From: Dipteris shenzhenensis
Lineage: Eukaryota > Polypodiophyta > Polypodiopsida > Gleicheniales
Direction: 5' to 3' (one strand)
DNA: 64,000 nt
Assembly: GCA_047967505.1 (NCBI GenBank)
Contig: CM106538.1
Below are positions 44,837 to 55,749 of the stretch, one piece after another. The notes below the pieces were generated by a model. That model was not told the origin of the DNA. It worked only from the letters and a program-made list of their open reading frames with translations, and searched no databases. Every line of letters starts with the position of its first letter. The stretch's first letter is position 1. The position numbers and the translations under genes are program-made.

Positions 44837-45386
44837 ACTAGGTGCTCCCCATCCTCTTGGTTACTGAAGCATCCACCAACACCTGGGTGATTTCTTCTAT
44901 GCATCTCTCTTGCTGGTCGGCAGCCTATGTTCCTCCTGCCTCTGTGATCAGCCCGTTGCCTTCTCCTCCTGCCCCGAGATCGGCACCTTGGTCACTTCTC
45001 CCTATGGTTGGCTTCACTGCAGGCTCCTAGTTTTCTGGTCGGCATCTTCCTAGGCACATGTCTTGTTGGTCGGCAGTACCTCTTGTGCACCAATTTTAGT
45101 CGGCATCCATCCTGCCCCTGAATCCAGGTACATCTGTGACCTCGACAGCTTCTCTAGCATCTCCTACTCCGAGGCACCAGTCGGCATCTTGAAAATCGGT
45201 TTTGTGAATTTATATTTTGAAAATTTGCACCCGTACCCCGGACTATCAATAGGACTATCAATAGCAGCCTACTGCTTCATCAAGAGCCTCTCCCCCCCTT
45301 CCTTCATCGCGCATCGGGTCGGATCCCGTCTTCACCCGTACGACTTTATTAAGGGGTTCCTGGCAGAATTTATTGGCTCTTGATTT

Positions 45387-46490
45387 TTGGGTTCGATAGT
45401 TCTCTGTTTGGTATTGAAACACATGGGGGACCTCAGCCACTCAAGAAATCATAAGTCCTATCTAAAAAGTACGGATCTCCACACCCAGATACAGATCCCA
45501 ATCCTTCCCCACTTCTCCGAAACTCAGAAGTTTGATGGTACTAACTATGACACCTGGAAGGATAACATCGCCGAAATTTCAGAGGGGGACAGACATCCTC
45601 TTCTCCATTTACTCTCTCGTACAGGTTCCCATCTACCGGATTCTCTTCACCGACAAACCTTCCTCATTTGCACTACACTCCGAGTCTTGGATTGTTTCTT
45701 TACATGGCCCCAACCGGAAACATACTCTCGAGGGGGACTCTCCCGTTCACCATCCTTCAACAGTCCGGCTCGTCATCGACAGTACCAGCTTCTTGCGGAC
45801 TCACCCAGCTCCCTGCTTCTTCTCTGGCTACTTAACACTCGACTGGATCTCGGCTTTTCTGTCGGCACCCTCAGTACCTTCATGCAAACCCCTTCGCTTT
45901 CTCATTGGCAAGCTGCTCGACGTCTCCTCCGCCATCTTCAGGGGACCTCTACTTTCGGGCTCTTATATACTGCCGGTGGTTCCTCTCCTTCCCCGCTCAC
46001 TCTCCGAGGTTGGAGTGACTCCGATTGGGCTGGCGACCCCAATTCTCGCCGCTCTACCACGGGCTATGTTTTCTTCTTTGGTTCTGCGGCTATCTCCTGG
46101 TCCAGTAAACGCCAACCCACGGTCGCCCTATCTTCCACCGAGGCTGAGTATCGGGCTATGTGTAGTGCCACCTGTGAGGCTGTGTGGCTTCGGCGCCTTC
46201 TTCTCGATTGTGGTTTTCAGCAATCCACTTCTACCACACTTTTTTGTGACAATCAAAGCTGTATTGCCCTTGCCCGCAATCCGGTTTTTCATGCTCGGAC
46301 AAAACACATTGAACTTCAGTACCACTACACGCGAGAGAAGGTTCTTGATGGTACCATTGTGCTCCTATTCAGCACCACTTCCGACAACGTCGCCGACATA
46401 TTTACCAAATCTGTTTCTCCTCCCCTTCTCCAACGTCATACCAGCTCTCTGGGTCTTGTGCCACACCCTGGAGCTGAGAGGGGGTGTTGA
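45387..46490 (+). CDS. Gag-stub/RNase H fusion frame of the copia element
   Basis: 367 codons, open throughout. Residues about 48-62 read SETQKFDGTNYDTWKDNI, a copia gag-like start. After a stretch without recognisable identity, residues about 130-175 resemble the RT end (LLADSPSSLLLL, NTRLDLGFSVGTLSTFMQ). From about 175 on it is copia RNase H: SHWQAARRLLRHLQGT, WSDSDWAGDPNSRRSTTGY, ALSSTEAEYRAM, FCDNQSCIALARNPVFH, RTKHIEL and DNVADIFTKS. The DSDWAG, STEAEY and CDNQS catalytic blocks are intact. The stop codon overlaps the first bases of the 3' LTR. It has arisen by internal deletion; whether it is expressed is unknown. Confidence 0.75.
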   Translation: MGSIVLCLVLKHMGDLSHSRNHKSYLKSTDLHTQIQIPILPHFSETQKFDGTNYDTWKDNIAEISEGDRHPLLHLLSRTGSHLPDSLHRQTFLICTTLRVLDCFFTWPQPETYSRGGLSRSPSFNSPARHRQYQLLADSPSSLLLLWLLNTRLDLGFSVGTLSTFMQTPSLSHWQAARRLLRHLQGTSTFGLLYTAGGSSPSPLTLRGWSDSDWAGDPNSRRSTTGYVFFFGSAAISWSSKRQPTVALSSTEAEYRAMCSATCEAVWLRRLLLDCGFQQSTSTTLFCDNQSCIALARNPVFHARTKHIELQYHYTREKVLDGTIVLLFSTTSDNVADIFTKSVSPPLLQRHTSSLGLVPHPGAERGC

Positions 46491-46560
46491 GAATCAGCAT
46501 CTCCAGGAGTGGCCAGCCGACCAGCCCCCATGTAGCAAGGGGGGCCAGAGGGGGTAGGCT

Positions 46561-46610
46561 GGCCGACCAGCTGGTCGGCCCAGTTGGCCTGACCGACCAG
46601 GCTGGTCGGT
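46561..46610. repeat. Paired palindromes in LTR
   Basis: ggccgaccagctggtcggcc (46561-46580) is a perfect 20-bp palindrome. The next block, gaccgaccag/g/ctggtcggtc (about 46589-46609), is a second inverted repeat with a one-base centre. Position upstream of the TATA box suits a regulatory element; function is inference. Confidence 0.9.
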
Positions 46611-46799
46611 CCAGCCAGACTGGCCGACTCCCCCCCTGGCCTGCCCTATAAAAGGGCCTCCTTCCCTTCACTTCATCTATCACTTCTTCTAGCAGCTCCT
46701 CGAGGCTCTTGTCTTCAGCCTGCTCCTGGCCATCTTCACCGGAGCCTCCCTTCAGCTGTTCTGTTGGCTGCCCACGCTCCCTCTGCAGATCTTCTGGTG

Positions 46800-47110
46800 C
46801 AGCTCCTCCAGCCTCCTTGCTCCAGGCTCCTCCTGCCTCCTCGTTGCAGGCCCCTCCAGCCTTCTTGCTCCAGGCTCCTCCTGCCTCCTCATTGCAGGCC
46901 CCTCCAGCCTTCTTGCTCCAGGCTCCTCCTGCCTCCTCGTTGCAGGCCCCTCTAGCCTTCTCGCTCCAGGATCCTCCTGCCTCCTCGTTGCAGGCCCCTC
47001 TAGCCTTCTCGCTCCAGGCTCCTCCTGCCTCCTCGCTGCAGGCTCATCCAGCCTCTGTGCTCCACGCTCCTTCAGCCTCCTCGCTCCAGGCTCCTTCAGC
47101 CTCCTCGTTC
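46800..47110 (+). repeat. 24/48-bp minisatellite in 3' LTR
   Basis: Same array as in the 5' LTR plus one extra 24-bp unit. Confidence 0.95.
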
Positions 47111-47359
47111 CTAGGATCCAGCCTCCGTGCTCTCAGGCTCCAGCCTCCTTGTGCCCAGATCCTCTGCTCCAGTTCAGCCCCTTCTGCAGCTCCTGTTTCT
47201 CATCCTGTTCAGGACTCCTTGTATTACAGTTGCTGCCCTGGTTTATGGGCTAAGTTACAGCAGATCTGTTTGTGGCACATCTTGTTGTCTCTAGTATTCT
47301 CTGTGTGATTCTGTAGCTTCAGTTTGCTTACATCTTCCGCTGCCACTCTTGACATAAAG

Positions 47360-48790
47360 GCCCCCTAAGATGCAGCTAGCTCAAGTCCTTTCACAGCTCT
47401 CTTTCAGCAACTATCCTTTGAAGTTTGTGAGGGAATCAGAACGGTCATGTGATCATGAAAGCATAATGATTAACTGTTGCTAATGTCATGAAAGCATGAT
47501 GATTAAGCGTTATAATGTGTGGCAACAGTAAATATTGTGCAAGCCTCTTCCTTGAAGGTTAAAGAGAAAAGTAAGAGTACACAGTTTCTAATAACTTTCC
47601 TTAGTAGCACGGTCCTAGCTAGAAGCACGCACTGAAGTTTTGTGCAACCATGCAGGCTTCTTCCCTTGGGGGTTTGGAGAACCAATGAAAGCCAGAGTTC
47701 TTAAAGACTAGCCTTCTTGCTGGCATCACTTGGAAGAGCTATGTGACTACCTATGAGTTTATGTATGAGTCATTTTGACGTATGTCATACTGTGTATGAT
47801 TAAGAAAGTGAGACCGCCAAACAGAAACTCTTTCAGCGCTCTGGTGCCATATATCAGTGAGTCATCATCATCATATGCCACACATTGCCATTTTCTACCC
47901 TAAGGTTTAAGCCCTTAAGCACAGTTAGGGTGACCATCCCCCAAACCCCACCCCCCCCCCCCCAAGTGCCCCGATAATCCAAACTGTCCTATGTATACTA
48001 TCTGCCCCATTTTCCTTAACCACCCTAATTTTCCTACCTGCCATAATTGTCCAACCTGTCTATCATCTTTGTTTGCACCTATCTTTCTTTTGCACCTTGA
48101 TTGTACTTGTCATGTCTGCGAGTTTGGGATTCCATCAAACCTCCCTCTATTTAGCAGATTGGCCAACAAATTAGTCAACACATTGGAATGAAGGTTGGCA
48201 AAAGTCCCTCTACAAGCAGCCTATGCCTAAGCACGAGGAGCACAAGAAGCAAGAGTGTTGGCATCTTTATTCAGCTAGACATTGTGATGCCCGATGCATA
48301 GGGGTTTTACGGCCAGTGCTGGGGTAAAGTTCTTCAAGCGTTATCATGCACAAACTTTCATCTTGCAGTCAAGGTTATGTACCTCAATCTGTGGCCACCC
48401 CCGTCGATCATGTTATTCAATCAAAAACTTGGTTCTTGAGCTTGGGGTGAAGGCTAGACATTAGGCGGATGATGTGTACTTAGGTCATACTGTGCCCTAC
48501 TTGAGGATACCAATATGAATGCGTTACATCATTATGTCAACCTCAAGCAAGACGACCCAAGCCAAGAGTTAGCCTCTGAAAGACGTGAAAGACATATACC
48601 TTCTATACCTTCATACGACTAGAATATATCCAATCTTACAAATTAAACATTTTGTATAGAATCAGCAAAAGAACAAAGGAAAGAAGGAAGCTTGTAAGCC
48701 AAAATTATGAGTAAATGAGAAAAACAAAAAAGAAGAAAAGAACTTAGCTATGTTTATGTTCATGAGTACCCAAGCATAAGCAGCCATCTG
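47360..48790. other. Unrecognised sequence
   Basis: Contains a C-run at 47948-47963 and no recognisable gene. Confidence 0.5.
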
Positions 48791-49400
48791 AAAGACATGA
48801 AAGACAGACTCACAATGCATAACTTTGACAGGAAACACGATGACATTGAGCAGTGGATCATGAAGCTAGAAGACTACTTCTTATCTGTATCACAAGGATG
48901 ACGTGGACAATGATCATTTATGCCAAGATGCATTTGCAAGGCTATGCCCACACTTGGTAGCGCTACATGCAACTCTTCAAGCATACCTCTCCCGTGGAAT
49001 CACTTTCATAACCTGAAGATGACTACTTCGTTACCTTCACTCATCCTGGAGTAAAATTTGGCTGATTTTTATGCATTATCTAGTCCACGAGTATACATAG
49101 CATTTTGGGAGATTCCTCCCTCTTTGTGCAGGATACATTTCATAGAAGCAACTTGTCGCATTTTGTTCAAGGCTTGCACGCTCATTTGGCATCCAAAAAG
49201 AGTACCCACGAGCTTACACCATTGAGCGAGCTGCAAAGTTTGTGAGCCCAAGTGTGCATACAACTATAAGCTCATGGGGGAATGCATGTCGTAAGACATT
49301 GGAGGCAAAAAGAAAGCCCCTAGATGGCTGCTTCTCTCGGAACCCTTTCGTACTCTTACAAATGTACAAGTTCTCCTCTCCTTGATGGATGGTAAGTGGT
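48790..49400 (+). pseudogene. Ty3/gypsy gag fragment
   Basis: The plus strand reads LTMHNFDRKHDDIEQWIMK and LEDYFLSVSQG, then AKMHLQGYAHTW and RYMQL, the gag motif in which FDG...D...W......YF precedes A...L.G.A..WW. Stops and shifts interrupt it. Later peptide to 49400 is not assignable. Confidence 0.55.
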
Positions 49401-50105
49401 GTTTCCAACCCTAGGCATTAGCCTCTACACCTAGTAGAGGTGTCCTAGAGCGATCTCCAACTTCTATGGTTGACCAAACAAACTAGCTATAGAAGGTACA
49501 AGTATAAAGTTTGCTTGTCAAATTCTTGTTAATTGCAACCACGCTTAGCAAATAGGGCACGCAAATGTTTCTAGTCATTGTCTATAATACCACCACGTCG
49601 TCGTTCATATCGGCACTTTTTATGTAGTGATGATGTGTTAATTTGAATGTAGGCCAACGCAAAGAGCAATGCTATTAAAGTCCACTTTGATGTAGAATTT
49701 GATGACTTTTTCCCTCATCACATCACAAAATTTATGGATAAATGTGCATGTAGATCCATATGCCTAGATCCAGCGCAAAGATCATTTTCGACATGCTCAT
49801 AACTAAATTGGGTTTAAGAAGACAAGCTCTTCCCTCGTTCCCAACTATGCCTGAGTATGCATTAATGAGTACACAACCTTTTAGAAGTCTTGAATGAATG
49901 AAGCTGTATGAGAATAGTTTTTGAAAGAGGCAAATGAGTGGATCAGGGAATGCAGAGACTTGTACACTTATTTGTTTGAGCGCTAGAGTTTCACGTCTCA
50001 CTAAACCACTGTTCGCGACAGCTGACAATCACCGTGAAGCCAGCGATCGCTGCATATAAACTTTTGATTCACTAACACAGCGAAGCGAGTTACGCGTGTA
50101 CTGGG

Positions 50106-50996
50106 ATGCGCTCGTTCACATGCAGGAGGCCGTCATGCTTCTACAGAAGACAGATGACATCCAGCCATGGGCTTCTCAAAAAATTAAGCCCGGCTATCCG
50201 CGAGTCACGGAGAAGATGCTGGTTGAAGCATGGAGCCACGCGGAAGCTGCTGCTGCGAAAAGTTAGCGTGAGGATAATTTTTCAGTGCAAAGCTTGCGTT
50301 CCAAAGGCCCGGTAAACTTGTGCAAGGAGGAGAGAATGAAAATTGAGGGGAGGCTTCTCCGTTCCTCAAAAATGTTGCAAACAAAGGTGGAGACGACAGA
50401 AGTTGGATACTGGACTTGCTGCAAATCTGTTCGACGCGTGGGATGCACAATGTGCCGCTCTCTCCGAAGCATAAACTGACAGATTTTGGGCTCTCTTTGG
50501 GGAAGATAGAGACAAGAATTTCTGGATCCCAAGGATACATGAACGCATGACAATAAATCCTTGGTTCGCAAGAACGATAGATTTTGCAAAAAATATTAGC
50601 GCGTTGGAAGGCGAGCAAACTTGTTTGTATTCCAACATGCTGGAATTCACGGTAAAGACAAAGAGGAGTGCGGGGCGGTGCAATCGCGCAGGTGATCCAT
50701 CCATGGAGTTGTGCCGGCAAATATATGATCGAAGTGGAAGCACATGGGGGGAGGGAGATTGGCATGCAAAGGCGTGCAAATCTGTGGAAATGCAGGAAGA
50801 AGATCGGAGGAACCTGTCTCAGGAAGCGGCGGGGTGGCAGAAGTGTTGATGTTGCTCCTCGACTCTTGGAGTAGAGCAAAAGTCCATCTTGGAAGGTAAG
50901 GTGATGAAGACGACGATGATGGAGACAAGGAAGCTTAATCGCTCGAGCAAAACACTGGCCAAAATAGGGTGCAACCAAAATTCCTTCCCCTAACAT
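50106..50996. other. Unassigned stretch with long open frames on both strands
   Basis: A 263-codon frame runs on the minus strand (50205-50996). Plus-strand frames in the same DNA (50106-50315, 50547-50849) are basic and charge-rich (EGEQTCLYSNMLEFTVKTKR). I recognise no domain on either strand. Stop-poor composition could come from a young insertion or an orphan gene; chance is also possible. Confidence 0.25.
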
Positions 50997-51214
50997 CTTT
51001 TAGCTTAACTTTGCACACGCATTGCTTTGTTCTTTCTATTTTCGTTTCCTTCCCAAAATCTCGCATTCCCTCTTGGGATGGCATGCTTTATAGGGGTTGG
51101 TGATTTGTCCATGTGCCTCCCTTTTAAAACGAGTGCTCCGAGCTCCCCGAGGAGCCTTTTCTTTGCCAAGTCGACTATTAGATGAGCGTTTAGCTGCTAG
51201 ACTATTGCTATGAG

Positions 51215-52965
51215 TCCTTTGCTGATGACAATACCAGCTTCTTGAATGCCACTGAAGACAATGTCCAAAGGTTCATGCAGTTAGTCGATGCATTTGTTGC
51301 ATTCAAAAGTTAATAGTGAAAAGTCGACTGCTTTGTGGCTATCATGGGAAGACAAACCTGAATGGACAGAGAATTTTCAGTTTACATGGATCCCTTAAGG
51401 TCAGGTGTTTAGATACCTTGATTGCCCATTCGGAGTTGGGGTATCTCTCAAAGACAGATTTGATTGGGCCTTTTAGAGAATAAAAGGTAACTTTGAGAAG
51501 TGGCAAGGTAAGCCTCTTTCTGTGGTTGGTAGGTTTACAATTGCCAAACATGTAATGGAGTCACTCTTCATTTATGTATTGTCTTTGATGCCTTTCTCTA
51601 ATGCATGTTTAAAGAAAGTGGACAATTGTATTGCCAAGTTTCTATGGGAAGGTAGATGGCACCCCTTCACTTGGGATCTACCTACTACACCTAAATCTAT
51701 TGGGGCCCTGAATTTAATGCACATGAAGACTAAGAACGAGATGCTATGCTCGAAATGGCCGATGTCTATTGCAAGCGAAAAGCCATGGGCTAGAATAGCA
51801 AGACACTTGATCAGTCTCACGATGCTCAAGTTAGCCCTGGCAAGATGTCATTTTGTCTCATTTGCTAGTCAGGATCCCACAGTCAAAGTTCGTGGCTAAA
51901 CTACTGCAGATCTAGAAAGAAAAAATTCAAGGCTCTACTTGGTCGGGTACACGGTGATGCCTCTTTGGGCAAGTCAATCTAGTTAAACGAGCATGCATTT
52001 GTTGATGGACTGGCTTTGGTTGCCAACCATCCCAAAGTTGTTGCGTGCCTATTCAGGAAAGGGATAAGAGTTCACATTCAGAGAAATCTCGGATCTGGTT
52101 GGACAAAAATGGTTGGATGCTGCCAGCATCAAAGAAACTTTTGCTTTATCTAATGTTGAGACTGCAATTATCAAAGAGCTGGTTGGGAGAACTAAATAGG
52201 AGTCCTTTCTTCAAGGATAGTAGCTCTTTCAAGGGGTATGTATGGGAAAATGGAAAGCCTTTTTCAAAACTCACTCTCAAGGATTTCAATGAGGGGGCTT
52301 CAGTGAATGTTGCTACGGTTGCAAGAGAACAATGGAAAACTGTGGCTCCTCTGGATAGGACATAAATTTGGGCTATGAGACTTCAAAGGATTTGGAAAGC
52401 CTCCCCCTCTTATAAACTAACTTCATGTTATGGAGATTTTTGGTAGGGAAGTTGCCAGTTAGAGATAGGATCACTACATGGAGCCCGAGAGTTTCGCCTT
52501 TATGCCCGTTGTGTGGAAGATAGATAGAGACTCAATTTCATTTACTATGGGACTACTTCATTGTTCGTGCTTTTGGAGAGGAGTAGTGAGAAGATTTTAT
52601 TTAGTGCCGATTCATTTCAACATCAAATGGAAGGTTGCATTGGTAGGTGATTTAAAAATGGTATGAATGAGGAGCTCAAGAGATTTGGTAGTTGGTGAGG
52701 GCTTTAATTATTACCCAGGTCTGGAACAGAGTGGTGTTCAAGAAGATGCCGGTGTCTAGTCTGTCTATGGAGGATTTCATAGTTGATTTCACAAGAATCG
52801 CCCACTTCTTTGGAATAAAAAAATCTGCCCTTAGAGCTACACACCGGATTTTGTTGTAAATATTGGTTTTGATGTGTAGCCCCTCTTGTTAATGCCGATC
52901 TTCTCTTTTCTATAGTTTTTGCTACATTTTTTATAAAATTTGATCTTTTACCTGCAAAAGAAAAT
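51215..52965 (+). mobile_element. LINE D: 3' half of an L1-type element
   Basis: Starts inside RT at the catalytic box SFADDNTSF (51215-51241), followed by FLNATEDNVQRFMQLVDAF. It then has the RT thumb/connection (GKPLSVVGRFTIAKHVMES, NCIAKFLWEGRW), and a zinc-binding end region (LCPLCGR..ETQFHLLWDYF near 52500-52560). A final coding block (FIVDFTRIAHFFGIKKS) reaches about 52858, with a short 3' UTR. The 5' half is absent. Stops occur at 51300 and later. Confidence 0.75.
51522..51899 (+). pseudogene. LINE D RT C-terminal segment
   Basis: 125 codons: VVGRFTIAKHVMESLFIYVL, KKVDNCIAKFLWEGRW, LNLMHMKTKNEMLCSKWP. These match the region after the RT palm of plant L1 elements, in which AGR..LI..VL...P.Y...... 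is followed by F.W.G. Confidence 0.7.
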
Positions 52966-52969
52966 TTGA

Positions 52970-54360
52970 TGCCATAGCTCAAGATGATGCTGCACTTAAT
53001 TAGATCTAGATAGTCTCCAACGGTTTAAGAATGAAATTACAAGATGCTACTAGCTAAAGCAATTGCCCATACATCCATGATGGTAACAATTACTATGAGT
53101 TCCCGAGACAACTAAACCAATTATCCTTTGTTCCTTTGATATAAATGTTTGTAATGCATCTAGGGGTTCCTAATCTTTTATTCTCCCATGTAATCCATCC
53201 ATAATGCTAAGCGGATGAGCCAATTGGAAACAATCACTGTGAAATTCCAAGACATAAGTAAAGCACTTATCCTTTGTTTCTTTGATATGAATGTTTATAA
53301 TGCATCTATAGTGCTTGATTGTTGATTCTCCCTTGTAATACATCCAATGGTAAGCTGATGAATTAATTTGAAACCGCCGCTATAATTAGATTCCAAGATG
53401 TAGCTAAACTACTGAAGTGGTTTTTGTTCAACCCTTTGAACAAGGTAATCCCTCATAGGGTGGCAAGCCAAGGGGATATCCTTCTGTTTTTATTTTATAC
53501 CCTTCATAGGGAGTTTTATTTTCCTTGGTGTTTGTGTCACTAAGGAGTTTTTTAATAAAATGTTCTTCTCTAGAGAAAACAAATCCAAGATGTAGCGAAA
53601 GTAATTTTCCTTTGTTGCTTCGATATGAATGTTTGTAATGCATTTTCTATGAGTACTTGATTTTTCATTCTAACTTGTAATACATCCATGATGGTAAGCA
53701 AATAAATCAATCGAAAACAATCACTATGAAAATTGATTATGAAATTGCAAGATTTCAAGAGACGTGATGCAAGTAGTTATAGCAGTAAGTCGAGAGTAGG
53801 TTTGTAAGATGAGCTTCAGGATTTCCAAGACGAGGCAGGGATTGATTATAGTATTGTAGGATTGCAAGAGCTAGGGTTGCCAATATGTAAAGGATTGCAT
53901 TGTGATCTGAAATTGGATTTGTAGGTGCAAGCATCTGTAGGATTGCGAGATGGGGAGAGGCATGGTGTTCAAGCAACATATTGGACATTCAGTCTTGAAA
54001 TGCAAGCAAGCAACGACATTGCTGACTCACTCTTGCTTTTCAAGTCATTTGAACGGCAAGTCATAAGGGAGTGGGAAAGAGATAGGAAACAATAACAAAG
54101 GAAAAAGAATTGTTTGATTGGTGAAGGGAAGGAACGTTGTGCATGCAAGCCTCTCATCGAGTGTCATGTCCTCAATCATTCCAAGGCATATGGAGTGAAG
54201 AGACATTGCTTATTGGATCCCGAGGAGCTGCGGTGCTTGGAAAGGATGTTGGAAACCCTGACTCAAGAGTTGCCCTAGCAATGGAGGTTCACAATGAGGC
54301 CATGTAGTCTCACGTAGAGGAAAACAGAGGAGAGCAAAAAGGTTCACCAACATATGCTGC
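52970..54360. other. Non-coding, with a three-copy repeat
   Basis: See the repeat entry at 53117-53755. The rest is not recognised. Confidence 0.5.
53117..53755. repeat. Three diverged copies of a 146-bp repeat
   Basis: Units begin near 53122, 53268 and 53604 with atcctttgttnctttgatat and continue aatgtttgtaatgcat, then tg.aatacatccat. Copies 2 and 3 are separated by about 180 bp of different DNA, which could be a later insertion. Confidence 0.75.
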
Positions 54361-54369
54361 AATGGCAAC

Positions 54370-55640
54370 AAGGAGGTTTAGTGGTGGGTTCTCATAAAAT
54401 TTTAAATATATGCCCCAAATGGTTCTGAGGAAAGAAGTGAATGGTGGAATTTTCTAAAGGATCAGCTCTCTAGATCTAAATGGTTTCTTTGTGTGGATTG
54501 AAACATTGCAGTGATGGAGAATGATAGATCGCACGGAAAACAACCATTGTCTTGTGTTGAAACGGAGGCATGGGAGGGTTTGTGTGCTTCTTGGGATTTG
54601 GTTGATTGTTGTGATCTTAATCAAGAGGGATTATAGGCATATACATGAATAAGGAGGGGTGATGAATTTTAGAGTCGTTAGTTATGGTGGCTTGCTACTA
54701 CTGGTGAGAGGCCCTCTCATATGTTTTTCCATGCCTTAAAGCGCAAGCATGAAAGATAATTGATTAACAAGGTAAAGGATGCAAAGGATGCCTGGTGACT
54801 GGGTTTTGGAAAATTGCAGAGGTTTTAAAGAAAGAGTTGGCTACAATAGTTGGAGCCCACCAATGGTGAATGCTAGTTGGAATGAAAAAGTGCAAGAAGC
54901 GTTGGATGGTGTGAATGCCCAAGTTTTAGTAACTCAAAGAGTATGATTGGCTCAAGACTTTACAGAAGCAGAGTTGTAATAAGCTCTTGACTCCTTGGAA
55001 AATGAGAAGTCCCCAGGTCTTGATGGATTGACAAAGGAATTCTTTAAGGAATTTTGGGATCTCACAAAAGCTAATTTTGTTAGAATGGCCAATGCAGCTG
55101 CTAGTAAGGGGATGTTGTCTAAAGATCTAAATGTAGGGTTGGTAAAATTGTTTCCAAAGAGGCCTAATAGGACAAAGGTTGGGGATTGGCACACCATTTT
55201 GTCATAAAGGTCAAGGTTGGTAAAGTTGTTTGCAAAGAAAGGTTGGGGATTGGTGCCTCATTTTGTCATAAAAAGTGATTGCCAAAGCCTTGACAATCTG
55301 GATTAGGAAAATCTGCATGAAGGTGGTGGACAATGAATAGATGAGATTCATTCTAGGAACAATGGGTCAAAAGTGTGTCTTATTTGGTATAGATCTAAAT
55401 AAAGCGTATGATAGAATATGCTAGGATTTCCTTGGTTACTGCTAATAGGCTTAGGGTTGGGGAGACATTTGTCTGATTGGTGGAGATGCTATTCAAAAAT
55501 ACCTTAGTGATACTATGTCTTTGGAGGAGTAGTTGGGCATTTTGAACTCAAGTGGTCTATCAGGTAGGGATGTCCCTTGTCGCCACTACTATTTTCCTTG
55601 TGCACAGTACCTCTCATCTCAATGATAAAAAAGGGGGTGA
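54370..55640 (+). mobile_element. LINE E: EN and RT front half of an L1-type element
   Basis: Endonuclease part: YAPNGSEERSEWWNFLKDQ (about 54405), SKWFLCVDWN and NDRSHGKQPLS. RT part: DFTEAEL..ALDSLENEKSPG, LTKEFFKEFWDLTKANF and GLVKLFPKR, then LFGIDLNKAYDRI (first catalytic Asp, near 55383) and SIR.GCPLSPLLFSL (about 55556-55600). The RT stops just before the FADD box. Multiple stops and shifts. Confidence 0.75.
54995..55207 (+). pseudogene. LINE E RT N-terminal segment
   Basis: 70 codons open: MENEKSPGLDGLTKEFFKEF and LNVGLVKLFPKRPN, then VGDWHTILS for the usual DWRPISL. A tandem duplication of about 70 bp follows at 55140-55275 (aaggttggggattgg occurs twice). Confidence 0.7.
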
Positions 55641-55749
55641 GACAATGAGGCTCAAGTCTACATCATACATCGGTACATACCCTATGGCAATAAATTGTCA
55701 AAGAAGGTTCTCTTTCCACTCAGAGATCCATTCACAGTCATGATTGGTG

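Larger units (their letters stand above)
43989..47354 (+). mobile_element. Young non-autonomous Ty1/copia element
   Basis: Complete by structure: 5' LTR 43989-44824 (836 bp), primer-binding site tggtattagagc at 44825, interior to 46484, purine tract gagctgagaggggg, 3' LTR 46485-47354 (870 bp). The target duplication taaag is present on both sides (43984-43988 and 47355-47359). The LTRs differ by about five substitutions and two indels (10 and 24 bp) that account exactly for the 34-bp length difference, so insertion is recent. The 1660-bp interior keeps only a gag stub and the end of RT plus RNase H; protease, integrase and most RT are missing, so it depends on a helper. GC content is clearly above the surroundings. 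Confidence 0.95.
46485..47354 (+). repeat. 3' LTR of young copia element
   Basis: TG...CA, 870 bp. TATA box tataaaag at 46647-46654. Carries one more 24-bp minisatellite unit (near 47080-47105) and 10 bp more at the palindrome than the 5' LTR. Confidence 0.95.

Noticed and set aside
46709-47308. Second 199-codon repeat-rich frame
   Set aside because: It is the 3' LTR copy of the same minisatellite.
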